A stretch of DNA of 64,000 nt. Source: Poritiphilus sp965212595 (lineage in GTDB: Bacteria > Bacteroidota > Bacteroidia > Flavobacteriales > Flavobacteriaceae). Below the pieces are notes generated by a model that saw nothing but the letters and a program-made list of their open reading frames with translations, was not told the origin of the DNA and made no database searches. How positions within the stretch are numbered: the stretch's first letter is position 1; every line of letters starts with the position of its first letter. The stretch lies in contig CBDBVE010000007.1 in assembly GCA_965212595.1 (NCBI GenBank), positions 496,001 through 560,000 of the forward strand. Direction: 5' to 3'. Shown here piece after piece: positions 1 to 9,294 of the stretch. The position numbers and the translations under genes are program-made.

Positions 1-827
1 TCGACCTGGGAGTCAATTTTTTCGACACAGCCGATATGTATGGTTGGGGAGCAAATGAAAGATTATTAGGAAAGGCATTCAAGGACAAATGGAATGATGT
101 GATTTTAGCAACGAAATTTGCCGTAATGCGCGGACCAAATGGCGAATTTCTTGGACTTAACGGTAGACCTGAATACATAAAACAAGCCTGCGACAAAAGT
201 CTTAAGAATTTGAGTGTTGACAGCATTGATTTATACTATATGCATAGACAAGACCCTGAGGTAGAAATTGAAGAAATTGTTGGAACGATGAGTGAATTGG
301 TCAAAAAAGGGAAGGTGAAACACATAGGTCTTTCTGAAGTTAATGTAGAAACTCTTAGGCGCGCCCATGCAGTTCACCCCATTACAGCCCTTCAAACGGA
401 ATATTCCTTGTGGAGTCGTGAACCAGAGCAAGAAATTTTTGATGTTTGTAAAGAACTAGGCATCACCTTTGTGGCCTATAGCCCATTGGGAAGAGGATTC
501 TTGACGGGAGCAATTAAGAGTCGTGGTGATTTTGAAGCTGGAGATTTTAGACTCAGCAATCCCCGTTTTACAGATGAAGCAATAAAAGAAAACCTGAAGT
601 TTGTTGAGGTTGTCAATCAAATTGCGGAAGCTAAGGGAGTTTCTAAAGCTCAAGTTGCCCTGGCATGGATTTTAAGCCAAAATAATGATATCATACCTAT
701 TCCCGGCACAAGGAAGATTCACCGCCTTGAAGAAAATTTAGGTGCGTTAAATGTAGAGCTTACTGAAAATGATTTGGCAATTATTCAAAAACATTTGCCT
801 TCTGTAACTACCGGAAGTAGGTATTAG
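1..827 (+). CDS. aldo/keto reductase, 5' end cut by window
   Basis: NADPH-dependent oxidoreductase of the aldo/keto reductase family, probably cytoplasmic. The reading frame is already open at base 3 and starts with the family signature GVNFFDTADMYG, so the true start lies before the window. Asp and Tyr of that signature are the usual catalytic residues, and Lys (ILATKFA) and His (YYMHRQD) follow at the expected distances. The C-terminal part carries the phosphate-binding segment IPIPGTRK. About 275 residues are visible, so only some 40-60 are missing. The match is to the YajO/general stress protein 69 branch; the substrate cannot be told. Confidence 0.93.
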   Translation, partial: DLGVNFFDTADMYGWGANERLLGKAFKDKWNDVILATKFAVMRGPNGEFLGLNGRPEYIKQACDKSLKNLSVDSIDLYYMHRQDPEVEIEEIVGTMSELVKKGKVKHIGLSEVNVETLRRAHAVHPITALQTEYSLWSREPEQEIFDVCKELGITFVAYSPLGRGFLTGAIKSRGDFEAGDFRLSNPRFTDEAIKENLKFVEVVNQIAEAKGVSKAQVALAWILSQNNDIIPIPGTRKIHRLEENLGALNVELTENDLAIIQKHLPSVTTGSRY

Positions 828-998
828 TAAATAATCTTTGTACATGCTGATCAATGCAAGCCTCAAAATTAATTATCGCCAGGTCCTATACGAGCGATAG
901 ACATAAAAGTTTACACTTTAGTCGTTGTTTTTTTAATGATTATCTTGACGAATAATTTGCAGTCTTAATCATATATAAGCCCATAACACTTTAAAACC

Positions 999-1754
999 AT
1001 GCCATCTGCTACAAGCATACAAGAAGTCCTTGGGCAGCTCGATACCATCATCAACAAGAGCATCGAAACCAACAGTAGGCTGGGTTTGTTTGCCTATATC
1101 TACAGACGTACTACCGCTGAAGTTGCTTTAGAGATCGCCCTAGGTAATTTTGAAGATAACCAACGTATGGAAATTCTGGATGTGGCATTTGCCAATCTGT
1201 ATCTGGATGCCTACAAAGATTATCAAGAAAAGCAAAGTGTAAGCGCTGCCTGGGCCTATGCATTTGATCATGCCGGGGAATCCCTGACCATTCTGCAACA
1301 CATTATGCTTGGAATGAATGCCCATATCAATCTGGACCTGGCTATAGCAACAGCTACCAGCATGTCTGGCCAGGAAATTAGCGTTGTTGAAAACGATTTT
1401 GTCAAAATAAACGACATTCTTTTTCAGATCACCAACGAGCTGCAAGACCGACTCAGTCGCGTATCGCCATTGGTATTTATTCTAGACTGGCTTGGCAAAA
1501 ACAAAGATGAACAAGTTATTGACTTTAGCATGCGCAAAGCTCGTGAGCAATCATGGAATTCGGCAAACTTACTTTGGTCATTAGGGGAAGATCATAGTGC
1601 AGAAGCCATTAATAAAATAGACCAGTTTGTCCTTAAAATTAGTGAGCGCATTACATCTCCTAAGGCATGGATTATTCGATTTTTACTAGGGCTGATACAA
1701 AAGTTTGAAACCAAACAAGTAAGCAGCATCATTACTAAATTAAAAGCAGATTAG
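999..1754 (+). CDS. DUF5995 family protein
   Basis: Protein of 251 residues without signal peptide or membrane segment. It matches the DUF5995 family through a helical core with the pattern H-I-x-L-G-x-N-A-H-I-N-x-D-L at residues 101-113, where the two His and the Asp could bind a metal. The function of the family is unknown. The ATG follows a short AT-rich leader, and no other start fits better. It stands alone, with 170 bases before it and 65 before the next gene. The family call is from the motif only. Confidence 0.75.
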   Translation: MPSATSIQEVLGQLDTIINKSIETNSRLGLFAYIYRRTTAEVALEIALGNFEDNQRMEILDVAFANLYLDAYKDYQEKQSVSAAWAYAFDHAGESLTILQHIMLGMNAHINLDLAIATATSMSGQEISVVENDFVKINDILFQITNELQDRLSRVSPLVFILDWLGKNKDEQVIDFSMRKAREQSWNSANLLWSLGEDHSAEAINKIDQFVLKISERITSPKAWIIRFLLGLIQKFETKQVSSIITKLKAD

Positions 1755-1819
1755 TTTTCAAATCACGGGAGAATCCAGGTTATTGGTTTTTATTAAACAA
1801 CATCAAAAAATATAATTGA

Positions 1820-2605
1820 ATGAAGAAAAACATCCTTTTAATACTATTTATATCAACCCTTGGATTCTCTCAGAACCCAAAGAAATCTGAATCTGTATTG
1901 GTCAATGGAAAGCACATCTATTATGAGTCCTATGGCCAGGGAGAACCCCTGTTACTTTTACACGGCTATACGCTCTCTTCAGAAGCATGGAAACCCTACG
2001 TTGAAGACTACGCTAAAGAATACGAAGTATATCTGATAGATCTGACGGGCCATGGAAAATCTGATGCTTTTAAAGAAAATTTATCCATAAGATCGGTGGC
2101 TGAAGATCTTAATGCGCTAGTGCAATATTTAAAACTCGAAGAGATCCAGGCAATTGGGTTTAGCTTTGGAGGCGATGTGCTTTATCAACTTGCTCTTATA
2201 AATCCTACTTTGATAAAATCAATGATAACAATAGGTGCTGTGGGAAGCTGGACGGTTAATGATTTTCCGGAGTACCAGAAAGCCTTTACTTTTGAAAACA
2301 GGGCCAATTTTACGTGGTTAATCCCCTATCACGGTACAGATGAAAAGGTCAAAGCCCTAATGGAACAATTTAAGAACTACATTGTAAAATTGAGCGATGA
2401 AGAATTACAATCCATACAGCCCGAAGTGCTCATCATGCTGGGTGACGATGACGAAGGTATGGATATCAGAGAGGTGGCCAGGGTTAGGGAAAACTTGCCA
2501 AAATCGGACCTTTGGATTTTACCAAATGTGGCTCATGGAGCTCATGAAGGTGAGACCAGAGATGAATTTATTTTAAAATCAAAAGCCTTTCTATCTAAAA
2601 ATTAA
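1820..2605 (+). CDS. secreted alpha/beta hydrolase
   Basis: Serine hydrolase of the alpha/beta-hydrolase fold, 261 residues. A signal peptide of about 17 residues (MKKNILLILFISTLGFSQ) predicts export to the periplasm. The oxyanion motif LLLHGY lies at residues 45-50. The nucleophile elbow G-F-S-F-G-G puts the catalytic Ser at 115. The acid is probably in GDDDEG near 210 and the His in NVAHGAHEG near 236. The substrate could be an ester, lactone or halide and cannot be told. The gene is followed by the ArsR/SRPBCC group but has a separate promoter region. Confidence 0.88.
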   Translation: MKKNILLILFISTLGFSQNPKKSESVLVNGKHIYYESYGQGEPLLLLHGYTLSSEAWKPYVEDYAKEYEVYLIDLTGHGKSDAFKENLSIRSVAEDLNALVQYLKLEEIQAIGFSFGGDVLYQLALINPTLIKSMITIGAVGSWTVNDFPEYQKAFTFENRANFTWLIPYHGTDEKVKALMEQFKNYIVKLSDEELQSIQPEVLIMLGDDDEGMDIREVARVRENLPKSDLWILPNVAHGAHEGETRDEFILKSKAFLSKN

Positions 2606-2659
2606 GGCGCGGTAATCAACCATATTCCTAATCAAAAGACCATAAATTTATTATAAAAA

Positions 2660-2708
2660 TTTGCGCAAGTAAAACCTTGCACTTATATTTGCGCAAGTAA
2701 ACGCTTGC
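2660..2708 (+). promoter_or_regulatory. promoter with two ArsR-type operators
   Basis: A Bacteroidota promoter is visible as TTTG (2660-2663), 20 bases, then TATATTTG (2684-2691). Two 16-base inverted repeats of the form GCAAG-N6-CTTGC sit on it. One fills the spacer (2665-2680); the other starts just behind the -7 box (2693-2708). Their centres are 28 bases apart. The placement suggests self-repression by the ArsR-family gene that starts 22 bases further on. The pattern is directly visible; the binding is inferred. Confidence 0.8.
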
Positions 2709-2729
2709 ATATAAACAGATGATATTATA

Positions 2730-3059
2730 ATGAGAAGAGATGTATTCAATGCCATTGCAGATCCTACCAGAAGGAGTATTCTTATGTCATTGACCAGCGA
2801 ATCACAGAATGTGAATGCCCTGGCAGAACAGTTTAGTATGACCAGGCAGGCGGTATCACTGCACCTTAAATACCTACAGGAATGCGGAGTTATCACGGTA
2901 AAAAAAGAAGGGCGCGAACGTGTTTGCAATCTCGATGCACAAAAACTAACTGAAGTTGCTGCTTGGTTAGAGCCTTTTAGAAAGATGTGGACCGGAAAAT
3001 TCAATCAGCTTGATCGCCTATTGGACGAATTGCAATCTAAACCCAAAACCAAATTATAA
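2730..3059 (+). CDS. ArsR/SdpR-family transcriptional repressor
   Basis: Winged helix-turn-helix repressor of 109 residues. It opens with the typical MRRDVFNAIADPTRRSIL and has the recognition helix around TRQAVSLHLKYLQECG (residues 47-62). The Cys pairs of metal sensors are absent, so this is the SdpR-like branch, which is usually encoded next to SRPBCC proteins. It heads a group with three SRPBCC genes (3072, 3538, 4054), the first 12 bases behind it. The tandem inverted repeats on its promoter suggest autorepression. It is a close relative of the gene at 42750. Confidence 0.92.
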   Translation: MRRDVFNAIADPTRRSILMSLTSESQNVNALAEQFSMTRQAVSLHLKYLQECGVITVKKEGRERVCNLDAQKLTEVAAWLEPFRKMWTGKFNQLDRLLDELQSKPKTKL

Positions 3060-3071
3060 CACAAAATTAAA

Positions 3072-3527
3072 ATGGAGGACAGACCACTGATACTGGAACA
3101 GGAATTTAATGCCCCTGTAGAACTTGTTTGGCGTGCAATTACGGAAAAAGAATTAATGAAAAAATGGTATTTCGATATTGCCGATTTTAAGCTAGAAATT
3201 GGTGCAAAGTTTCATTTTGAAGGCGGTAAGGATGGTAGATGTTATGTACATATATGCGAAATTTTAGAAATTATTCCTTTGCAAAAATTTAAATATTCGT
3301 GGAAATACGAAGGGTATTCAGGAATTTCCTTTGTTACCTTTGAATTATCCTCAGTTGGTAAAAAAACCCGGCTAAAACTTATCCATGAAGGCCTTGGAAG
3401 CTTTCCTGCCGAAAACTCAGATCTGGCCAGAGACAATTTTGTTGGCGGCTGGAAATTCCTAATCCACGAATCCTTAAAAGACTGGCTGGAAAATGGTATA
3501 GCCCGAATGGAAAAACTAAACGAATAA
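3072..3527 (+). CDS. SRPBCC domain protein (AHSA1-like)
   Basis: Cytoplasmic protein of 151 residues with the SRPBCC/START-like fold. The start LEQEFNAPVELVWRAITE and the segment KFKYSWKYEGY followed by a Thr/Leu-rich strand are typical of the AHSA1 (activator of Hsp90 ATPase homologue) group. This group binds small hydrophobic ligands in a helix-grip pocket. The gene is 12 bases behind the ArsR-family repressor and 10 before a second SRPBCC gene, so it is surely cotranscribed. Ligand and role are unknown; bacterial members are not known to act on Hsp90. Confidence 0.88.
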   Translation: MEDRPLILEQEFNAPVELVWRAITEKELMKKWYFDIADFKLEIGAKFHFEGGKDGRCYVHICEILEIIPLQKFKYSWKYEGYSGISFVTFELSSVGKKTRLKLIHEGLGSFPAENSDLARDNFVGGWKFLIHESLKDWLENGIARMEKLNE

Positions 3528-3537
3528 TTCAATAATT

Positions 3538-3987
3538 ATGGAAATTAACAGACTGGAATTTTCCATTGATATTAAGGCAAAGAAAAGCAAGATTTGGAAT
3601 GCCCTTTGGGATGAGGCTTCTTATAACGATTGGGTTAGTGTGTTCCTTGAGGGCTCTTATGCCGTTACAGATAACTGGAAAGAAGGTAGTAAAGTATTAT
3701 TCCTCGATAAAGATCAAAGCGGTATCTACAGCACTATCGAAAAACACATTCCGAATGAAATTATGTTGTTTAAGCATATAGGAACCGTGTTAAAAGGTGA
3801 GGAACAACCTATTGATAAAGACACCAAAACCTGGTCTGGAACTACCGAGATGTATACACTGACTGAAGGAGCTGAATACAAGGCGCTACACGTTGAAATA
3901 GATGTTCTTGATGAGCATCTGGACTTTATGTCATCTACATTTCCCAAAGCATTGGAAAGGGTGAAGTTTCTTTCGGAGAGGACGTAG
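3538..3987 (+). CDS. SRPBCC family protein
   Basis: Second SRPBCC-fold protein of the group, 149 residues, no signal peptide. It begins with the strand-helix pattern FSIDIKAKKSKIWNALWDE and has a conserved Trp after the central strands (TKTWSGTTEMYTL), with a long C-terminal helix. It differs clearly from its upstream neighbour, so this is not a recent tandem duplication. It starts 10 bases behind the previous stop. Ligand unknown. Confidence 0.82.
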   Translation: MEINRLEFSIDIKAKKSKIWNALWDEASYNDWVSVFLEGSYAVTDNWKEGSKVLFLDKDQSGIYSTIEKHIPNEIMLFKHIGTVLKGEEQPIDKDTKTWSGTTEMYTLTEGAEYKALHVEIDVLDEHLDFMSSTFPKALERVKFLSERT

Positions 3988-4053
3988 GAAACTGTAATTT
4001 CTCTGATTCAAAGCAATTCAGGTAGCAAACTCAAAAATGTAAAACTCGGACTT

Positions 4054-4632
4054 ATGAAATATTTAAAGTACATCCTTGGAATTATCGCCCTGCTGGCAAT
4101 TGGTTTCTTTCTTATCGGCTTGGTCAAACCAAAAGTGTCTTATGAATGTGAAATCACGGTAGAAAAGCCGCTGGCAGAATCCTGGGCTGTCATCCAGGAC
4201 CAAGATAAGCTGCCAGAGTGGTTGCCCGGACTTCAAAAAATTGAACATGTTAGTGGCAACCCCGGCACCACAGGTGCGGTTTCCAATGTATATTTTGAAA
4301 CAGACGGACAAAAAACGACCATACGAGAAACAATTACTGACATTGTGCCCAATGAATCTATATCAATGTCCTATGAGTCAGACTTCATGAATATGGATTA
4401 TACAATGACCATGACTCCGGTTAATGGAAAAACGAAAATTAACTCGAGTACTGTTGCCAAGGGAAACGGAATTATTGCAAAATCCATGATGGCTTTGATT
4501 GGTAATTCTATCAAAGGCCAGGAGGAAACCAATCTTGCCAATCTCAAGAAAACTATTGAACAAAATACCAAGAACTATTCATCCACCAATGACATCCTAA
4601 TCAAAGCTGAAGAAGATAAAAATATGGAATAA
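4054..4632 (+). CDS. membrane-anchored SRPBCC protein
   Basis: Third SRPBCC-like gene of the group, 192 residues. Residues 4-23 form one membrane segment (YILGIIALLAIGFFLIGLV); the rest is a polyketide-cyclase/START-like domain beginning VEKPLAESWAVIQDQDKLPEWLPG. The domain is probably outside the inner membrane. The C-terminal tail after about residue 165 is charged and looks disordered. The gene lies 66 bases behind the previous one and may share its transcript. Function unknown. Confidence 0.8.
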   Translation: MKYLKYILGIIALLAIGFFLIGLVKPKVSYECEITVEKPLAESWAVIQDQDKLPEWLPGLQKIEHVSGNPGTTGAVSNVYFETDGQKTTIRETITDIVPNESISMSYESDFMNMDYTMTMTPVNGKTKINSSTVAKGNGIIAKSMMALIGNSIKGQEETNLANLKKTIEQNTKNYSSTNDILIKAEEDKNME

Positions 4633-4783
4633 AAAAAGTGCACTAAGGTTACAATAATTGTCGAAATCATTATACTGCAAAAAGCCTTACTTTTAATAAT
4701 CAGTAATTACTAACAAATAATTTCAGCACACAGCGACAGCGAAAATCGGAATAGAGCGTGTTGAAGTCAACCCAAAAACGCCT

Positions 4784-5257
4784 ATGAAATTAGCACTTAA
4801 GAACGCGGTTTTTGTACTAATATTTACAGTTACCATACCCCTGGGGTTGCATGCTCAAAACGAAAACGCTGAGGCAGAAATTCTAAGAAACGGAGAAACG
4901 ATCAGACAGGCTTTTTCTGAAGGAGATATTGAAAAAATAAAATCACTTCATCATCCGGAGGTCATCAAAGCATTGGGATATAACGACCTAAAATTTGGAA
5001 GGGATGAAGTGATATCAGCGCTGGAAGAAACATTGAAGAATTTCCATCTGGAATTCATTGAGAATGATGTTGAAAGTATTTTTATGCAAGAAGACCTTGC
5101 TATTGAACAGACCAGGTTCTCCATAAAGGGTACGCCAAAAAATGGTGGCGAGCCATTTGTCTTTAGCGGACGCACAATGGTTACCTATGTCAGATATGAT
5201 AAAAGCCCGACAGGTTGGGCAACAATTCGTGAAATAATTCAGCCCGCCACAGAATAA
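4784..5257 (+). CDS. secreted NTF2/SnoaL-like protein (DUF4440 type)
   Basis: Protein of 157 residues with a cleavable signal peptide ending LGLHAQ at about residue 25. The mature part has the NTF2-like cone fold pattern: helix ILRNGETIRQAFSEGDIEKIKSLHHP, then curved strands ending TYVRYDKSPTGWATIREIIQP. Such proteins are small enzymes or ligand binders; the active residues cannot be named here. It stands alone, with about 150 bases before it and 210 after it. The family call is good, the function open. Confidence 0.78.
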   Translation: MKLALKNAVFVLIFTVTIPLGLHAQNENAEAEILRNGETIRQAFSEGDIEKIKSLHHPEVIKALGYNDLKFGRDEVISALEETLKNFHLEFIENDVESIFMQEDLAIEQTRFSIKGTPKNGGEPFVFSGRTMVTYVRYDKSPTGWATIREIIQPATE

Positions 5258-5468
5258 AAATCGCATTAAAGCTTGTATGAACAGCCATTGGCTCCCATTT
5301 CTCATGCTAGACATACCCGTGGATCTTTCTATTAAATGGCTAACAGACAAGTCTAAAGACTTTAGGCATAGGATCTATAGATAACAAAGTAATTTAGTTA
5401 GTGGTTTCATGTAACGATTTGATCTAAATAGACTCTTATCTTGGAGTACACCTCTAAATTGAAACAAT

Positions 5469-6224
5469 ATGAAATCATCAATCAAAAAAATCAAGGCTAC
5501 TTCCCTACCCCTACTATTTCTTTTCTTATTTTCATTTTTCTGCTCTATTAACATTTATGCTCAGAAAGAAGTGCTGTGGTTTGGAACCTATACGAGTGAG
5601 GATGGCCAACTATTGCAAGGGAGATACAATATTATTAAAAATGGAAGGGCGTTAACCAAAATCGTACTGGCTCCCTACGGAAAATCCCCAATAGAATTTA
5701 CCATAATCAAAAACGATACAGTACAAAGATTTGTAGAAATTACCTGGCCAGATATGCCAAAAAGAGTAGCAACACTTATCCAGTATACGGATGGCTATTA
5801 CGCCGGAAATTTTGAAGATGGAACTAAAGTTTTACCTATAGTGATTAAGGAATTCAACTTCCAAGATGCGCAGCTACAAGGAAATTGGTTTAAGCCAAGT
5901 GAAATTGAGGTTAAAATTATTGACAACACTATTAGATTACTCAGCTCTGAGAAAAACTGGAATAAAAATGATAACAGAATATGCGAGTCTGAAGACACCT
6001 ACAGCCTATTCTGCGCCCTCTATAAATCATCAATTGTTGTTGACGGAGACTATAGGCACTTAAGGCCCGCTGTGAAATTCGTCAGAGACGCAATTCAGGA
6101 AAAATACCCGAAAAAATATGACCACGTTCTTGTAGACTTTAACAATGCAAAAGAAATATCATTTAAAGAACTACATGACATACTAGAATTGGCTAAAAAA
6201 AATCTAATTAATAAGATAGAATAA
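5469..6224 (+). CDS. hypothetical secreted protein
   Basis: Protein of 251 residues with a clear signal peptide of about 32 residues ending NIYAQ. I do not recognise a family. The N-terminal half is strand-rich with several Tyr and Trp (VLWFGTYTSEDGQLLQGRYNI). The C-terminal part is helical and contains CES.....LFCALY with two Cys that could form a disulfide in the periplasm. A small membrane protein gene follows 18 bases later. Confidence 0.7.
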   Translation: MKSSIKKIKATSLPLLFLFLFSFFCSINIYAQKEVLWFGTYTSEDGQLLQGRYNIIKNGRALTKIVLAPYGKSPIEFTIIKNDTVQRFVEITWPDMPKRVATLIQYTDGYYAGNFEDGTKVLPIVIKEFNFQDAQLQGNWFKPSEIEVKIIDNTIRLLSSEKNWNKNDNRICESEDTYSLFCALYKSSIVVDGDYRHLRPAVKFVRDAIQEKYPKKYDHVLVDFNNAKEISFKELHDILELAKKNLINKIE

Positions 6225-6242
6225 CGAAAAAGATAAAAACGA

Positions 6243-6416
6243 ATGCATAATAAGAAAAACTCAGCCAATACATCTCTAATTATTGGAATTATAGGCTTCT
6301 TCTCCGGGATTGGGCTCATGTTAGGAGGAAATTGGTTTATTGGAGTATTTGGCACTATTGCAAGTGCAGCCCTAACATATAAGGGATACCAGGATTCTAA
6401 AGTTTCAAAAAACTGA
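6243..6416 (+). CDS. small membrane protein, 57 residues
   Basis: Short frame of 57 residues, ATG 18 bases behind the previous stop, ending TGA at 6414-6416. It has a polar N-terminus (MHNKKNSANTS) and two hydrophobic Gly-rich segments (residues 12-27 and 31-45), and ends with basic KVSKN. This is a two-pass or hairpin membrane protein. The close spacing to the secreted protein gene suggests one transcript. No family recognised. Confidence 0.6.
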   Translation: MHNKKNSANTSLIIGIIGFFSGIGLMLGGNWFIGVFGTIASAALTYKGYQDSKVSKN

Positions 6417-6618
6417 AAAGCCTACAAAGGCGAATCAGGTAAGCTAAACATTGCCGCAAAAGCCCTAATCAATTTATTATCATAACTTTAGAGAAGCTTG
6501 TCGAACTCTACTGTAAATATTTAAAGGAAATGACCTGAATTTGTAAAAGAGGGTGCAGTCCTAACTTTTCAATTTAGCAAAGAAGCCTAATTGCAACGCC
6601 GACCAAAAACGTATAACC

Positions 6619-7344
6619 ATGCTAAAATTTTTTGGGCGAATCCGCCACCGACTACTTACCGAAAACAAGTTTAGTAAATACTTTCTCTACGCGGTTGGAG
6701 AAATTGTTCTTGTAGTAATTGGAATTCTTATTGCCTTACAAATAAATAATTGGAATCAAAATCGTCTGAATGGTATCGAAGAACAGAACTACTACCGAAA
6801 TATTAAAAGACAGCTCAATGAAGATAAAGGAGGAATTGAAGGTAGTGTAGACTACAACAACACCTACTTGCAACAGTTTCAAACTGCAGTAGGGATTATT
6901 GAAAAAAATGATCTAAGCGCGATAGACTCTCTTGCCAAAATAACAATGAATTTGATGAAGACTTCAGATTTTCATCGTCAAAGTAATATTTATCAATCTT
7001 TGGTGAACAGTGGAGAAATCAAACTTTTAAAAAATCAGCAAATCATAGAACGCCTGCAGCAGCTAGAAGAAACTTATATCTACATCAATAAATTGGAGGA
7101 CACTCATTCGGAGGCTGTAATGAATTTTATTGTTCCCAACATAACAAGTTCTATACGGGTATATAATATGAAAATAGAAAACCAAGACCTTATGTATAGC
7201 TATACGTTCCAGAACCAGTTCACCCTGTTTATTGGTTTGATGCTTGAAAAAAATGACATCTATCAACGGGCCTTGGATAGAATAATTACTTTGAACGATC
7301 TAATAGATGAAGAACTAGGAATAGAAGGCAAAACGGAAAATTAA
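6619..7344 (+). CDS. DUF6090 family membrane protein
   Basis: Protein of 241 residues with the hallmark start of DUF6090: a basic, aromatic first segment (MLKFFGRIRHRLLTENKFSKY), one membrane helix (VGEIVLVVIGILIALQINNW, residues 27-46) and a helical extracytoplasmic domain. The family is abundant and largely confined to Bacteroidota, often in several copies per genome, with unknown function. The gene is followed 48 bases later by the nucleotide cyclase gene. Confidence 0.9.
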   Translation: MLKFFGRIRHRLLTENKFSKYFLYAVGEIVLVVIGILIALQINNWNQNRLNGIEEQNYYRNIKRQLNEDKGGIEGSVDYNNTYLQQFQTAVGIIEKNDLSAIDSLAKITMNLMKTSDFHRQSNIYQSLVNSGEIKLLKNQQIIERLQQLEETYIYINKLEDTHSEAVMNFIVPNITSSIRVYNMKIENQDLMYSYTFQNQFTLFIGLMLEKNDIYQRALDRIITLNDLIDEELGIEGKTEN

Positions 7345-7392
7345 GATCTTTCCAAACCAACAACCAAACATATACAAAACGGTGAGTTTTAA

Positions 7393-8454
7393 ATGAAAAT
7401 CATGACTCCAGAAGGAAAATTAAAGGCACAGAACATCCTGATTATCATAGGTATTGCATTAGTATTTGGCCTTTTGTATAATTACATATTCTATCCACGT
7501 ACTTTGACGGAGTTTCTGGAAGCCGGTAGTATTAGCATCATATTAGGGCTTATTGTAGGGATTCTAGAGCAATTTGTACTAAACAAAACATTCAGAAATA
7601 GACCCTTTCTGACTATTACGGTAGTCAGAGCTTTTATCTATTCACTTCTGACCAGCCTGGTGCTAAGCCTGGTGCTATCTATTGAAACATCTCTGGAAGG
7701 CCAAACTAGCTATATCGGGGCAGTGCAGCAATACTTGATTGGCCCCTTATTTCAAAGAGACTTTCTCTTTACTTTCATATTTATTATGTTAATGTTGCTC
7801 GGCTTACAAGTGATCTTGTTGGTTGGAAGGGCTAATTTCTTTCGATTGATTTTGGGTTTATATCACCGCCCACGAGCGATCTCAAGAATTTTTATGTTTG
7901 TTGATCTAAAAGGCTCGACATCTATAGCAGAAAGACTTTCAACAAAAGCCTACAGTGAGTTTATCAAAGATTATTTTTATGATATATCGGATGCAATTAT
8001 AATGTACGGTGGAGAAATCTACCAATATGTTGGCGATGAAATTGTTGTGGTTTGGCCTATGCGCGGAAAGGAACTGAAATGTATCCGTTGTTTTTTTAAA
8101 ATGGAGGAAATCATAGAAAGAAAGCGAAGTATTTATCAATCAAAATATGGATTAATTCCAGAATTTAAAGCCGGTATTCACGGAGGTAAAGTTATAGTAA
8201 CCTCTGTAGGAAAGCAAAAAAAAGAAATTGTATATCATGGCGATGTTTTAAATACCGCCTCGAGGATTGAGGGAAAATGTAATGAACTAAATGAAAAGTT
8301 ATTACTTTCAGAAGAGTTCTTAAAGTATGTAAGCCCTGACCATAAATTTAACATCCATGAAAAAGGAGAAATTGAGTTAAGGGGAAAAACAGATAAGCTC
8401 AGTCTTTATGGGGTTGAAAAATTGTCCCCTACCATGGCGCTATCTAAAAACTGA
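7393..8454 (+). CDS. membrane-bound class III adenylate/guanylate cyclase
   Basis: Protein of 353 residues: an N-terminal membrane domain of four helices (about residues 12-145), then a class III nucleotide cyclase domain. The two metal-binding Asp are visible at 171 (FMFVDLKGST) and 215 (YVGDEIVVVWP). The transition-state motif N-x-x-x-R follows in VLNTASRIE. All core residues appear intact, so an active cyclase is likely; ATP or GTP preference is not decided. The architecture suggests a membrane signal driving a cyclic nucleotide. A Crp-type regulator lies 3.3 kb downstream, but a link is only possible. Confidence 0.9.
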   Translation: MKIMTPEGKLKAQNILIIIGIALVFGLLYNYIFYPRTLTEFLEAGSISIILGLIVGILEQFVLNKTFRNRPFLTITVVRAFIYSLLTSLVLSLVLSIETSLEGQTSYIGAVQQYLIGPLFQRDFLFTFIFIMLMLLGLQVILLVGRANFFRLILGLYHRPRAISRIFMFVDLKGSTSIAERLSTKAYSEFIKDYFYDISDAIIMYGGEIYQYVGDEIVVVWPMRGKELKCIRCFFKMEEIIERKRSIYQSKYGLIPEFKAGIHGGKVIVTSVGKQKKEIVYHGDVLNTASRIEGKCNELNEKLLLSEEFLKYVSPDHKFNIHEKGEIELRGKTDKLSLYGVEKLSPTMALSKN

Positions 8455-8713
8455 ATGAACTCATGGGTAAATGAAGAATTTATCCAAGCCCGGTAATAAA
8501 TTTAAAATTGCCTATAACCCTCATAATTCAAGCATTCTAAAAGTTGTGTTAAAGCTGGTTTCCTCCATCTTTCGAAAGATAAAAAACCCTACATTTAATT
8601 ATGAGCAATTTTCTCTCCCCGCTCGATACCAGCTAAAGGAAATCGAAGTGATGCCTTAATTTCTAGTGCAACTTAAGTATAATGGAGTTCTAAATAATCT
8701 CAATCTCAATACT

Positions 8714-9277
8714 ATGAAGTTTACAAAGAAGTATACCGTTATGGTAGTTCTGTTTTTCTCAATTTCGTTTATGCATGCGCAGGGTGAACTTAAACCGGCT
8801 GAAGGATATTCCCCGCAAATAGGTCTGATGGTAGATATGCTTGAAGAAATAAAGGATCTGATAACGGAACAGGTCAAAGATTTAGACCAGGCCAAAACAG
8901 ATTACCTGTTTGACGATAAAGCTAATAGTATTGGAGCTATTGTCATGCATATTGTGGCTACTGAAGCCTATATCCAGGTTGAAACTTTAGAAGGACGTAG
9001 CTGGACTGAAGAGGAGGCTAAATTTTGGAGCGTTGGCGGAGGTTTAGGACCAGAATCAAGAGACAAACTTAAAGGAAAACCCATAAACTATTATCTGGAC
9101 CTGTGGAATGAGGTTCGGCAAAAAACACTGGCCGGACTTAAAACCAAAGATGACGCCTGGTTTGCAGCAAACATCGATGAGAACTTGAATAACCACTGGG
9201 CCTGGTTTCATATTTTGAAACATTCAGCCAACCATAGGGGCCAAATAGCGCTGGTAAAAAGCAGATTACCCGAATAA
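8714..9277 (+). CDS. secreted DinB-like protein
   Basis: Protein of 187 residues starting at the ATG at 8714, which opens a normal signal peptide (MKFTKKYTVMVVLFFSISFMHAQ); frame upstream of it is open but has no such signal. The mature part is a four-helix bundle of the DinB/DUF664 metal-binding superfamily. A conserved His lies in IVMHIVATE and a pair in HILKHSANHRGQ, the usual metal triad. DinB-fold proteins are often thiol transferases in the cytoplasm; a secreted one is less common. A serine hydrolase gene follows after 17 bases. Confidence 0.85.
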   Translation: MKFTKKYTVMVVLFFSISFMHAQGELKPAEGYSPQIGLMVDMLEEIKDLITEQVKDLDQAKTDYLFDDKANSIGAIVMHIVATEAYIQVETLEGRSWTEEEAKFWSVGGGLGPESRDKLKGKPINYYLDLWNEVRQKTLAGLKTKDDAWFAANIDENLNNHWAWFHILKHSANHRGQIALVKSRLPE

Positions 9278-9294
9278 ACCTTATTTTATCTATA

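Noticed and set aside
5277..5390. Short frame after the NTF2-like gene
   Set aside because: Only about 35 codons, mixed composition, no topology or family sign.
8471..8659. 62-residue frame in the gap after the cyclase gene
   Set aside because: Basic, no recognisable fold or signal, no clear ribosome site or promoter. It could be chance; not enough support for a feature.
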